Origin: JADJWR01 sp964610575 | Lineage (GTDB): Bacteria > Pseudomonadota > Gammaproteobacteria > Burkholderiales > Burkholderiaceae_F | Direction of reading: 5' to 3' | Assembly: GCA_964610575.1 (NCBI GenBank) | Contig: CAZSYX010000004.1 | Span: 1-64,000 of the forward strand | Length of the DNA: 64,000 bases | Shown: positions 55,615 through 64,000 of the stretch, piece after piece | Layout: every line of letters begins with the position of its first letter | Numbering within the stretch: position 1 is the stretch's first letter | Position numbers and translations under genes: made by a program | The notes under the pieces: generated by a model | Seen by the model: the letters and a program-made list of their open reading frames with translations, nothing else | Databases searched by the model: none | Told to the model about the DNA's origin: nothing

Positions 55615-56592
<978 letters not shown>

Positions 56593-56618
56593 ACAGGCGA
56601 GGTTGGCGGGTTTTCGCG

Positions 56619-57479
56619 ATGACATCGAGGTCCTTTGTCCAGCATGGCCCCGCCGCGGCCGCGGTGCCGCTGGTGCTCGACTCGCCGCACTCGGGCCGGG
56701 AGTTCCCGGCCGACTTCGACGCGGCCGTGACCGAGTTCGACCTGCGCGAGGGCGAGGACTGCTTCGTCGACGAGCTTTACCTGCCCGCCACCGAACTCGG
56801 CGTGCCGCTGCTGGCGGCGCTGTTTCCGCGCACCTACCTGGACCCGAACCGGCACCGCGGCGACATCGACCTCGAACTGATCGCGGGCGGGCGCTGGCCG
56901 CACGAACACGTGCCGAGCGGGAAGAGCCGCATCGGCAAGGCGCTCGTCTGGCGCACGCTCGACGACGGCCGGCCGATCTATTCGCGCAAGCTGGCCGTGG
57001 ACGAGGTGGTGGCGCGGATCGAGCGCTGCCACGCGCCCTACCACTCGCGGCTGCGCCGGATGCTCGACGAGTGCTACGGCCGCTTCGGCGTCGTCTATCA
57101 CATCAACTGCCACTCGATGCCGGCGGTGGGCGGCAAGCAAGGCGAGGGCGGCGAGGGCGAGCCGCGTGCGGAGTTCGTGCTCGGCGACCGCGACGGCACC
57201 ACCTGCGACCCGGCCTTCACCGAGTTCGTCCGCGCCACGCTCGTGGCGATGGGCTACAACGTCGCGGTCAACGATCCGTACAAGGGGGTCGAACTGGTCA
57301 AGGCCTATTCGGACCCGCGCGAACGCCGGCACAGCCTGCAGGTGGAGATCAACAAGAAGCTGTATATGGACGAGGCATCGCGGAACAAGCACGGGGGCTT
57401 CGCGCGGCTTCAGGCCAACCTGACGCGCCTCGTCGCGGCGATCAGCGATTACATCGGCTCCGAGTCGCGCCATGACTGA
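56619..57479 (+). CDS. N-formylglutamate amidohydrolase family protein
   Basis: Zinc amidohydrolase of 286 residues; relatives hydrolyse N-formylglutamate in histidine breakdown. Motifs: LDSPHSGREFP near the start, DLYLPATELGVPLL (as DELYLP), HRGDIDLEL, and INCHSMPAVGG. The ATG start follows a weak ribosome site 26 bases after the ATPase gene. No hut genes are present, so a broader N-formyl or N-acyl amino acid substrate delivered by the transporter is plausible. It overlaps the next gene by 8 bases. Confidence 0.9.
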   Translation: MTSRSFVQHGPAAAAVPLVLDSPHSGREFPADFDAAVTEFDLREGEDCFVDELYLPATELGVPLLAALFPRTYLDPNRHRGDIDLELIAGGRWPHEHVPSGKSRIGKALVWRTLDDGRPIYSRKLAVDEVVARIERCHAPYHSRLRRMLDECYGRFGVVYHINCHSMPAVGGKQGEGGEGEPRAEFVLGDRDGTTCDPAFTEFVRATLVAMGYNVAVNDPYKGVELVKAYSDPRERRHSLQVEINKKLYMDEASRNKHGGFARLQANLTRLVAAISDYIGSESRHD

Positions 57480-58440
57480 ACACTTTCCAATCGACCTTTC
57501 GCCGCCGGACATCACGCCGTACCGCGCCGGCAACACCGGCGTCGACTACGTGCACGTGCTCGACTCCGGCCGAGCGGGCCCGAACGTGATGGTGCAGGCG
57601 CTGACGCACGGCAACGAGTTCTGCGGCGCGATCGCGCTGGACTGGCTGTTTCGCGAGCGCGTGCGACCCGTGCGCGGCAAACTGACGCTTGCCTTCGCCA
57701 ATGTCGAAGCCTACGGGCGCTTCGACTTCGACGATCCCGATGCCTCGCGCTACATCGACGAGGACTACAACCGCGTCTGGGCCGATGACGCGCTGTTCGG
57801 TCCGCGCGACTCGATCGAACTGCGGCGGGCGAGGGCGTTACGGCCGTTCGTCGATGCTGCTGACTTCGTTCTCGACCTGCACTCGATGCACGAGCCCGGC
57901 CGGCCGATCATGGTCTGCGGCACGGTGGACAAGAACGCGTCGTTCGCGCGCGAGATCGGCGTGCCGGCCGACCTGCTGCTCGACACCGGCCACCCGGCCG
58001 GGCTGCGCATGATCGAGCGCGGCGGTTTCGGCGACCCGGCCAGTCCGAAGCGGGCGGTGCTGATCGAATGCGGCCAGCACTGGGTGAAGGAGGCGGCCGA
58101 CGTTGCCGTCGATACCCTGGTCCGCTTCCTGCGCGCCACCGGCGCGGTCGACGCCCCGTGGGCGCAGACGCGGTTGTGGCTGCCGACGCCGCCCGAGCAG
58201 CGGCTGGTGCGGGTTACCGAGGCGGTGGTCGCAAGATCGATGGGCTTCCGCTTCCTGGTGCCGATCGAGGGGCTCGGCGTGGTCGAGAAGCAGGGAACGC
58301 CGATTGCCGAGGACACCGATCCCGCCACCGGCGAGAGGATCGTCTGGCGCGCGCCTTGCGACCGCACCGTGCTGGTGATGCCGTCGCTCAAGCACCTGCG
58401 GCCGGGCAACACCCAGGTCAGGCTCGGCCGCTTCGTCTGA
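57472..58440 (+). CDS. Succinylglutamate desuccinylase/aspartoacylase family deacylase
   Basis: Zinc carboxypeptidase-fold deacylase, 322 residues. Zinc ligands are visible in THGNEFCGA (HxxE) near residue 42 and a His in LDLHSMHEPG (near 139); ALNVEAYGR-like FANVEAYGRF and YIDEDYNRVW match the family. Such enzymes release an amino acid from its N-acyl group. Overlap with the amidohydrolase and shared operon with the transporter suggest a pathway for N-acylated amino acids. The ion-binding end is complete. Confidence 0.9.
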   Translation: MTEHFPIDLSPPDITPYRAGNTGVDYVHVLDSGRAGPNVMVQALTHGNEFCGAIALDWLFRERVRPVRGKLTLAFANVEAYGRFDFDDPDASRYIDEDYNRVWADDALFGPRDSIELRRARALRPFVDAADFVLDLHSMHEPGRPIMVCGTVDKNASFAREIGVPADLLLDTGHPAGLRMIERGGFGDPASPKRAVLIECGQHWVKEAADVAVDTLVRFLRATGAVDAPWAQTRLWLPTPPEQRLVRVTEAVVARSMGFRFLVPIEGLGVVEKQGTPIAEDTDPATGERIVWRAPCDRTVLVMPSLKHLRPGNTQVRLGRFV

Positions 58441-58531
58441 CTCCGGCGTGCGGCCGCCAGGGGTGCTGGCGCCCCAGCGCCTGCCGGCAGCCATGGACCG
58501 CACGCCTTTGTCGAGCGTTTTGCTGCGGTAT

Positions 58532-58546
58532 TGGCGGCGCATCTGC
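58532..58546 (+). promoter_or_regulatory. Possible sigma-54 promoter for the hydrogenase operon
   Basis: TGGC at 58532-58535 and TGC at 58544-58546 keep the GG-10-GC spacing of sigma-54 promoters, but the -12 element has CTGC rather than TTGC and the middle is not conserved. Many hup/hox operons use sigma-54, which supports it. A perfect inverted GTAAC-7-GTTAC (58549-58565) lies around the expected start point. Confidence 0.35.
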
Positions 58547-58590
58547 GTGTAACTAATCCCGTTACCTATTGACGGCTGCCTCCACGCTTC

Positions 58591-58604
58591 TTGATGACCG
58601 TCAA
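58591..58604. promoter_or_regulatory. FNR/Anr-type box upstream of hupS
   Basis: TTGATGACCGTCAA matches the FNR consensus TTGAT-4-ATCAA at nine of ten positions, 108 bases before the hupS start. It suggests induction at low oxygen. Confidence 0.6.
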
Positions 58605-58712
58605 CCACCCGGCCAGCCCACCGGCGCACATTTGCGCGGAAGTACCGGCGGCCGGCGCGGAGCGTCAGTGATGTGCCTGCTTGCCGGTCTCTCGGACCCT
58701 CCGGAGACGGCA

Positions 58713-59783
58713 ATGATCGAGACCTTCTACGACCTCCTGCGGCGGCAAGGCATCACACGGCGCAGCTTCCTCAAGTTCTGCAGCCTGACCGCGGCATCGC
58801 TCGGGCTGACTCCCGCTCAGGCGCAGGAAATGGCCAAGGCGCTGCAGGCCAAGCCGCGCCTGCCCGTGGTGTGGCTGCACGGGCTGGAGTGCACCTGCTG
58901 CACCGAGTCGTTCATCCGCTCCGCGCACCCGCTGGCCAAGGACATCGTCCTGTCGATGATCTCGCTCGACTACAACGACACGATCATGGCCGCCGCCGGG
59001 CACCAGGCCGAGGCGGCGCTGGAAGACACGATCACCAAGTACAAGGGCAACTACATCCTGGCCGTCGAAGGCAACCCGCCGCTGGGCAACGACGGCATGT
59101 TCTGCCTGCCGGGCGGCCGGCCTTTCGTCGAGAAGGTCAAGCATGTGGCCAAGGACGCCAAGGCGGTGATTGCCTGGGGCTCCTGCGCCAGCTGGGGCTG
59201 CGTGCAGGCGGCCAAGCCCAACCCGACGACAGCGGTGCCGATCGACAAGGTGATCACCGGCAAGCCGATCATCAAGGTGCCGGGCTGCCCGCCGATCGCC
59301 GAGGTGATGTCCGCCGTGGTGACCTTCGTCGCCGCCTTCGACCGCATTCCGCAGCTCGACCGGCAAGGCCGGCCGGTGATGTTCTACAGCCAGCGGATCC
59401 ACGACAAGTGCTACCGGCGGCCGCACTTCGACGCCGGCCAGTTCGTCGAGCAGTGGGACGATGCCGGGGCGCGGGCCGGCTACTGCCTGTACAAGATGGG
59501 CTGCAAGGGCCCGACGACCTACAACGCCTGCTCGACCACACGCTGGAACGAAGGCGTGAGCTTCCCGATCGGCTCCGGCCACGGCTGCATTGGCTGCTCG
59601 GAGGACGATTTCTGGGACCGCGGGTCGTTCTACGACCGTCTCACCAACATCAAGGACTTCGGCGTCGAATTCAACGCCGACCGGGTCGGCGCGGTGGCTG
59701 CCGGGGTGGTCGGCGCGGCGATCGTCGCGCACGCGGCGGTGGGGGCGATCCAGCGTGCCGCCACCAACAAACCCAAGGCCTAA
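58713..59783 (+). CDS. hupS: [NiFe] hydrogenase small subunit, oxygen-tolerant type
   Basis: Electron-transfer subunit of a membrane-bound uptake hydrogenase, 356 residues. A Tat signal (TRRSFLKF, residues 15-22) and a C-terminal membrane anchor (GVVGAAIVAHAAVGAI) are present. The proximal cluster ligands include both extra cysteines of oxygen-tolerant enzymes: C62 in ECTCCTES and C163 in WGSCASWGC, beside the normal C60, C63, C158 and C192 (GCPPI). The distal clusters follow (HDKCYRR, CLYKMGCKGP, HGCIGC). It closely resembles E. coli HyaA throughout. Start follows GGAG. First gene of the hup operon. Confidence 0.97.
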   Translation: MIETFYDLLRRQGITRRSFLKFCSLTAASLGLTPAQAQEMAKALQAKPRLPVVWLHGLECTCCTESFIRSAHPLAKDIVLSMISLDYNDTIMAAAGHQAEAALEDTITKYKGNYILAVEGNPPLGNDGMFCLPGGRPFVEKVKHVAKDAKAVIAWGSCASWGCVQAAKPNPTTAVPIDKVITGKPIIKVPGCPPIAEVMSAVVTFVAAFDRIPQLDRQGRPVMFYSQRIHDKCYRRPHFDAGQFVEQWDDAGARAGYCLYKMGCKGPTTYNACSTTRWNEGVSFPIGSGHGCIGCSEDDFWDRGSFYDRLTNIKDFGVEFNADRVGAVAAGVVGAAIVAHAAVGAIQRAATNKPKA

Positions 59784-59804
59784 GCGAGTCGGAGGAAACA
59801 AGCC

Positions 59805-61598
59805 ATGTCAGTCATCGAAACCCAGGGCTTCAAGCTCGACAACTCCGGCAGGCGCGTGGTGGTCGACCCGATCACCCGCATCGAGGGCCATCTGCGCATC
59901 GAGGTCAACCTCGACAAGGACAACGTGATCCGCAACGCGGTATCCACCGGCACCATGTGGCGCGGCCTCGAGGTGATCCTCAAGGGCCGTGACCCGCGCG
60001 ACGCGTGGGCCTTCGTCGAGCGGATCTGCGGTGTGTGCACCGGCGTGCACGCGCTGGCCTCGGTGCGCTGCGTCGAGGACGCGCTGAAGATCAAGATCCC
60101 CGACAACGCCAACATCATCCGCAACCTGATGCACTCGACGCTCTACGCGCACGACCATCTGGTGCACTTCTACCACCTGCACGCGCTCGACTGGGTCGAC
60201 GTGGTCAGCGCGCTGGCGGCCGACGTCAAGAAGACCTCGGAACTGGCGCAGGCGATCAGCAGCTGGCCGATGTCCTCGCCCGGCTACTACCGCGACCTGC
60301 AGGGGCGGCTGAAGAAGTTCGTCGAAAGCGGCCAGCTGGGGCCCTTCAAGAACGGCTACTGGGGCCACCCGGCGTACAAGCTGCCGCCCGAGGCCAACCT
60401 GATGGCGGTCGGCCACTATCTGGAGGCGCTCGACTTCCAGAAGGAGATCGTCAAGATCCAGACCATCTTCGGCGGCAAGAACCCGCACCCGAACTGGCTG
60501 GTCGGCGGCGTGCCGGCGTCGATCAACGTCGACGGCGTCGGCGCCGTCGGCGGGATCAACATGGAACGCCTGAACATGGTGGCGAAGATCATTGACGACA
60601 CCATCGCCTTCATCGACAACGTCTACATCCCCGACCTGCTGGCAATCGCCTCCTTCTACAAGGACTGGGGCGCGATCGGCGGCGGCATCTCGAGCAAGAA
60701 CCTGCTGTGCTACGGCGAGTTCCCGGACATCGCCAACGACGACTCGAACAAGAGCCTGCTGATGCCGCGCGGCGCGATCCTCGGCGGCAACCTGAAGGAG
60801 ATCCACCCGGTCGACCTGAGGGACCCGAACCTGATCCAGGAATACGTGACGCACAGCTGGTACAAGTACCCCGACGAGAGCAAGGGCCTGCACCCGTTCG
60901 ACGGCGTCACCGAGCCGAACTTCGTGCTCGGCAAGAACACCAAGGGCACCAAGACCGCGATCGACAACGTCGACGAGAGCGCCAAGTACTCGTGGGTCAA
61001 GTCGCCCCGCTTCAAGGGCCAGCCGTGCGAAGTCGGCCCGCTGGCGCGCTACGTCACCTACTACGCGATGGGCATCCCGGAGTTCAAGGAGCCGGTCGAC
61101 ATGGTGCTGAAGAAACTCGACGTGCCGCTCACGGCGCTGTTCTCCACCCTCGGCCGCACGGCGGCGCGCGGGCTCGAGGCATCGTGGGCCGCGCACAAGA
61201 TGAAGTACTTCTTCGACAAGCTGATGGCCAACATCAAGGCCGGCAACCTCTCTACCGCCAACGTCGAGATGTGGGAGCCAAGGACCTGGCCGGCCGACGC
61301 GCGCGGCGCCGGCTATTGCGAGGCCCCGCGCGGTGCGCTCGGGCACTGGATCAGGATCAGGAACACCAAGATCGACAACTACCAGTGCATCGTGCCGACC
61401 ACCTGGAACGCCGGGCCGCGCGATCCGCAGAACCAGATCGGCGCCTACGAGGCGTCGCTGATGAACACCAAGATGGCGAAGCCGGACGAGCCGCTGGAGA
61501 TCATTCGCACGATCCACAGCTTCGATCCGTGCCTGGCCTGCGCCACGCATGTGATCTCGCCCGAGGGTGAGGAAATCACGCGCGTGACGGTGCGCTGA
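59805..61598 (+). CDS. hupL: [NiFe] hydrogenase large subunit
   Basis: Catalytic subunit that carries the NiFe(CN)2CO centre. The 597-residue precursor has the N-terminal metal motif RICGVC (C75, C78) and the C-terminal DPCLACATH (C576, C579). Maturation should cut after His582, releasing a 15-residue peptide (VISPEGEEITRVTVR) by the HupD protease encoded downstream. The start follows GGAGGAAA and lies 21 bases after hupS. Confidence 0.98.
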   Translation: MSVIETQGFKLDNSGRRVVVDPITRIEGHLRIEVNLDKDNVIRNAVSTGTMWRGLEVILKGRDPRDAWAFVERICGVCTGVHALASVRCVEDALKIKIPDNANIIRNLMHSTLYAHDHLVHFYHLHALDWVDVVSALAADVKKTSELAQAISSWPMSSPGYYRDLQGRLKKFVESGQLGPFKNGYWGHPAYKLPPEANLMAVGHYLEALDFQKEIVKIQTIFGGKNPHPNWLVGGVPASINVDGVGAVGGINMERLNMVAKIIDDTIAFIDNVYIPDLLAIASFYKDWGAIGGGISSKNLLCYGEFPDIANDDSNKSLLMPRGAILGGNLKEIHPVDLRDPNLIQEYVTHSWYKYPDESKGLHPFDGVTEPNFVLGKNTKGTKTAIDNVDESAKYSWVKSPRFKGQPCEVGPLARYVTYYAMGIPEFKEPVDMVLKKLDVPLTALFSTLGRTAARGLEASWAAHKMKYFFDKLMANIKAGNLSTANVEMWEPRTWPADARGAGYCEAPRGALGHWIRIRNTKIDNYQCIVPTTWNAGPRDPQNQIGAYEASLMNTKMAKPDEPLEIIRTIHSFDPCLACATHVISPEGEEITRVTVR

Positions 61599-61613
61599 CA
61601 AGGGGAGGCCGCA

Positions 61614-62312
61614 ATGGCAGCAGTCACGAAGCCGGCCGGCTCAACGCCGCACGCCGTCTACGTCTGGGAAGCGCCGGTGCGCCTGTGGCACTGGGTGATG
61701 ATGTTCGCGATGTTCGTCCTCATCGCCACCGGGTTCCTGATCGGCGTGCCGCCGCCCGCGGTGGGCGGCGAGGCCTATGACACCTTCTGGTTCGGCTACA
61801 TCCGCTTCCTGCACTTCGCCGCCGGCTACATCTTCGCGGTGTTCTTCGTGCTGCGGGTGTACTGGGCGATCGTCGGCAACAAGTACGCGCGCGAGATCTT
61901 CTTCGTGCCGTTCTCGCTGTTCACCGGGAAGTTCTGGAAGGGACTGATCAACGACGTGCTCTTCTACCTGTACATCAAGAAGGAGCCCGGCAGCTACGAG
62001 GGGCACAACCCGCTGGCTGCGGTGGCGATGTTCTTCATGTACCTGCTGGGCACGGTGTGGATGATCCTGTCGGGCTTCGCGCTGTACGGCGAAGGCGCCG
62101 GCATGGGCAGCTGGCAGTTCAGGTTCTTCACCTCGTGGCTGCAGCCGCTCATCGGCGACAGCCAGCAGCTGCACACCTACCACCGGCTCGGCATGTGGTA
62201 CCTGATCATCTTCTCGTTGGCGCACATGTACATGGTCGTGCGCCAGGACGTGTTTACCAAGGAGACGATCATCAGCACGATGGTCAACGGCTGGCGGGTC
62301 CAGAAGCCCTGA
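61614..62312 (+). CDS. hupC: Hydrogenase cytochrome b subunit
   Basis: Membrane di-haem cytochrome b (HoxZ/HyaC type) that passes electrons from HupS to quinone. 232 residues with four helices; haem-ligand His candidates occur in LWHWVMM, FLHFAAGY, HTYHRLGMWY and LAHMYMV. The start follows GGGGAGG. It completes the hydrogen-to-quinone chain. Confidence 0.96.
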   Translation: MAAVTKPAGSTPHAVYVWEAPVRLWHWVMMFAMFVLIATGFLIGVPPPAVGGEAYDTFWFGYIRFLHFAAGYIFAVFFVLRVYWAIVGNKYAREIFFVPFSLFTGKFWKGLINDVLFYLYIKKEPGSYEGHNPLAAVAMFFMYLLGTVWMILSGFALYGEGAGMGSWQFRFFTSWLQPLIGDSQQLHTYHRLGMWYLIIFSLAHMYMVVRQDVFTKETIISTMVNGWRVQKP

Positions 62313-62318
62313 CCTTCG

Positions 62319-62666
62319 ATGATGGCGAGCATGGCGCGCACCAAGACGGCGGCGCGCGGACCTGCGGCAGCAGGACCGCCGCGCACGCCGCGCGCTCCCC
62401 GGCTGGCGACCCGGCGGGCCCCGGTGCATCCGGGTTACTTCCTCGACACGCGCTTCCTCAAGCCGCTGGGCATCACCCAGCAGGCGCTGGCAACATCGCT
62501 CGGCATCTCGCGCCGGCGGGTCAATGAGCTGATCCGCGGCCACCGCGGCATCACCGCCGACACTGCCGTGCGGCTGGCGCGTTACTTCGGCAACGAGGCG
62601 ACGTTCTGGATGCAGCTGCAGTGCGACTGGGACCTGCACGAGGCCGCCAGGCGGTTGAAGCTCTGA
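62319..62666 (+). CDS. HigA/VapI-type helix-turn-helix protein
   Basis: A 115-residue XRE-family protein of the HigA antitoxin group. After a 35-residue Ala/Pro/Arg-rich start comes HPGYFLDTRFLKPLGITQQALA, the recognition helix SRRRVNELIRGHRGIT and the family tail AVRLARYFGNEATFWMQLQ. No HigB toxin gene is adjacent: upstream is hupC (6 bases) and downstream 208 non-coding bases. It is therefore an orphan antitoxin-like regulator inside the hydrogenase operon. It might repress the operon or a distant target. Confidence 0.9.
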   Translation: MMASMARTKTAARGPAAAGPPRTPRAPRLATRRAPVHPGYFLDTRFLKPLGITQQALATSLGISRRRVNELIRGHRGITADTAVRLARYFGNEATFWMQLQCDWDLHEAARRLKL

Positions 62667-62796
62667 GCCGCTGAAACGCCTTCCCGCCGACAAGGGGCAG
62701 GAAGCGCCACGGGCCACGACCCGAACGGCGCGGACACCCGCGGCGCGGCATCCGCCGTCAAAGACCCCCGGACGGGTACTGGAGTCAAGTTTCGTC

Positions 62797-62810
62797 TTGA
62801 CTCAGGTCAA
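62797..62810. promoter_or_regulatory. FNR/Anr-type box upstream of hupD
   Basis: TTGACTCAGGTCAA is a perfect inverted repeat matching the FNR consensus at eight of ten positions, 65 bases before the hupD start. It suggests an internal promoter for the maturation genes. Confidence 0.5.
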
Positions 62811-62853
62811 CGCGCGATACGCGCCGGCGCTTAAGGTCCGCCCATTCTCTCTT

Positions 62854-62872
62854 TGTTACGGATCACGTAACA
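62854..62872. promoter_or_regulatory. Palindrome directly before hupD
   Basis: TGTTACG, 5 bases, CGTAACA: a perfect 7-bp inverted repeat ending 2 bases before the hupD ATG and covering its ribosome site. It could be an operator or block translation. Its GTTAC core recurs near the hupS start region. Confidence 0.45.
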
Positions 62873-62874
62873 CC

Positions 62875-63525
62875 ATGGCGGATAGCGGCAGGATCGAGTG
62901 CCCCCTGGGGGGCGCGCTGGTGCTGGGAATCGGCAACGTCCTGTGGGCCGACGAGGGCTTCGGCGTCCGGGCGGTGGAGGCGTTTCACGCCACCTACGCG
63001 CTTCCCGCCACGGTCGAACTGCTCGACGGCGGCACGCAGGGCATGAATTTGCTGGAGCCGGTGGTGAGCCACGGCGCGGTGCTTGTCTTCGATGCGATCG
63101 ACTTCGGGCTGGAGCCGGGCAGCCTGCGCGTGATGCGCGACCGCGATGTCCCCGCCTGGGCGGGCGCCAAGATGAGCCTGCACCAGCAGAGCTTCCAGGA
63201 ACTGCTGGCGATCGCCGACCTGCAGGGGCGCTTTCCGCCGAAGCTGACGCTGATCGGCGTGCAGCCGGAGCGGCTGGCCGATTTCGGCGGCAGCCTGAGC
63301 GAATGCGTCCGGCAGCGGCTGCCGCTCGCCGTCGAACTGGCGGCGCTCGAACTGGCCGGCTGGGGGTTTGCGGCGCAGCCGCGCAGCGGCGCCGCGCCCG
63401 AGCGCCTCAATGCCGAGGCGCTGGCGCTGCCGGCCTACGAATCCGGCCGCCCGGCCGAGACCGAGGCCTGCCGCGTCGGCGACGCGCGCTTCCTGAACCG
63501 GCGCCACGAACTGGAGTCACGCTGA
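62875..63525 (+). CDS. hupD: Hydrogenase maturation endopeptidase
   Basis: Cleaves the C-terminal peptide from HupL after nickel insertion. 216 residues beginning at the ATG after the palindrome; longer in-frame extension covers the regulatory sites. The nickel-binding Glu/Asp/His positions appear in GIGNVLWADEGFGV, FDAIDFG and LHQQSFQELL, and GVQPE is present. The C-terminal part (after 160) is longer than in HyaD. Its stop overlaps the hupF start (TGATG). Confidence 0.95.
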   Translation: MADSGRIECPLGGALVLGIGNVLWADEGFGVRAVEAFHATYALPATVELLDGGTQGMNLLEPVVSHGAVLVFDAIDFGLEPGSLRVMRDRDVPAWAGAKMSLHQQSFQELLAIADLQGRFPPKLTLIGVQPERLADFGGSLSECVRQRLPLAVELAALELAGWGFAAQPRSGAAPERLNAEALALPAYESGRPAETEACRVGDARFLNRRHELESR

Positions 63526-63863
63526 TGTGCATCGGCGTGCCCATGCGGATCGAAAGCGTCGACGGCATGGTCGCGGTCGCGGTCAGCGAGGCGGCGGACG
63601 GTGCGGTCGAGCGCCACACGCTCGACATGCTGATCGTCGGTCCGCAGCCGCCGGGCACCTGGGTGCTCGCCTTTCACGGCGCGGCCCGGCGCGTGCTCGA
63701 CGAGGCCGAGGCGCGGCAGATCCTCGATGCGCTGTCGGCGCTTGCCATTGCGCTGGACGCCGACGGCGGCGCAGCCGAGCCGCGGAACCAGGCGCTCGAT
63801 GCGCTGTTCGCCGACCTCGTCGACCGCACGCCGCAGCTGCCCGAACACCTGCGATCCAACTGA
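63525..63863 (+). CDS. hupF: HypC/HupF family hydrogenase assembly chaperone
   Basis: Small chaperone for the large subunit during cofactor delivery, 112 residues. It starts with the family signature MCIGVPMRI (Cys2 is the functional residue), followed by HTLDMLIVGPQPPGTWVLAF and a helical end. The hup operon location favours HupF, a specialised HypC paralogue that protects HupL in air, over HypC itself. Confidence 0.9.
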   Translation: MCIGVPMRIESVDGMVAVAVSEAADGAVERHTLDMLIVGPQPPGTWVLAFHGAARRVLDEAEARQILDALSALAIALDADGGAAEPRNQALDALFADLVDRTPQLPEHLRSN

Positions 63864-63875
63864 GGAGCCAAGCCG

Positions 63876-64000
63876 ATGAGTGTCGAAGCCGCTGCCACCG
63901 TCGCTGCCCCGCGTGCGATGCATCCGCTGATCGAGCGTCTTGTCGGTCAATGCGCTGCGACCGTGCTCGAACCCGGCGACTTCGACGCCTGGGCCGATGA
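63876..64000 (+). CDS. hupG: HupG/HyaE-like hydrogenase assembly protein, partial
   Basis: Start of a gene cut by the window end. It follows GAGGAG and begins MSVEAAATVAAPRAMHPLI, with about 41 codons present (MHPLIERLVGQCAATVLEPG). The HPLIERL opening and position after hupF match HupG/HoxO, a thioredoxin-fold protein that helps the small subunit mature. Only the first quarter is seen. Confidence 0.7.
   Translation, partial: MSVEAAATVAAPRAMHPLIERLVGQCAATVLEPGDFDAWAD

Noticed and set aside
62319..62666. A complete toxin-antitoxin pair
   Set aside because: Only the antitoxin-like gene is present; no small RelE/HigB-type ORF occurs on either side.

Overview
The window is a 64 kb piece of a high-GC, gene-dense bacterial chromosome. 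The gene order fmt-rsmB-DUF4390-ntrY-ntrX-trkA, a neighbouring def / LysM-dprA-smg-topB block, and a REP-like palindrome of a kind I associate with Burkholderiales all point to a betaproteobacterium, probably Burkholderiales. This is inferred from gene content and order; there is no rRNA in the window. A run of exactly 100 N inside copA (29013-29112) shows this is a scaffolded draft assembly. I recognised no tRNA, rRNA, CRISPR array, insertion sequence or prophage.

Left part (1-21 kb). A TRAP transporter operon (dctP-dctQ-dctM, minus strand) has an unusually large DctM and its own candidate promoter and terminator. It is followed by trkA and an NtrY/NtrX-like two-component pair whose regulator lacks the AAA+ domain, then DUF4390, rsmB and fmt. 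The usual def-fmt neighbourhood is split by two plus-strand genes: a wax ester synthase/diacylglycerol acyltransferase and an alpha/beta hydrolase. After def come LysM, dprA, smg and topB, reading rightward.

Middle part (21-50 kb). This is a run of metabolic and accessory genes: DUF2905, HpaI-type aldolase, membrane spermidine-synthase-like protein, fructosamine kinase-like protein, SET-domain methyltransferase, DUF1993, 4-hydroxyphenylpyruvate dioxygenase with a palindromic element read in frame, a VOC protein, a CIA30 protein, copA (gapped), a PnbB/DUF4863 protein, trkH, a small secreted repeat protein, the giant NAD-glutamate dehydrogenase, an exonuclease/GIY-YIG fusion and a VIT family transporter. 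Next comes a complete four-subunit sodium-pumping acyl-CoA (methylmalonyl-CoA type) decarboxylase operon with a 20-codon coupled ORF before the beta subunit. A hydrolase, an SDR/DUF2867 protein, kup and a GDT1 family transporter follow.

Right part (50-64 kb). A Dpp-type ABC transporter operon (binding protein, two permeases, two ATPases) continues without a break into an N-formylglutamate amidohydrolase and an AstE-like deacylase, suggesting uptake and deacylation of N-acyl amino acids or peptides. The hairpin-rich spacers within it resemble expression-balancing elements. The window ends inside a hup hydrogenase operon (hupS-hupL-hupC-higA-like-hupD-hupF-hupG). Its small subunit carries both extra cysteines of the oxygen-tolerant [4Fe-3S] cluster. 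Two FNR-type palindromes and a possible sigma-54 site lie in its non-coding regions. Together the genes describe a metabolically flexible heterotroph that can supplement its energy with hydrogen oxidation and sodium pumping.
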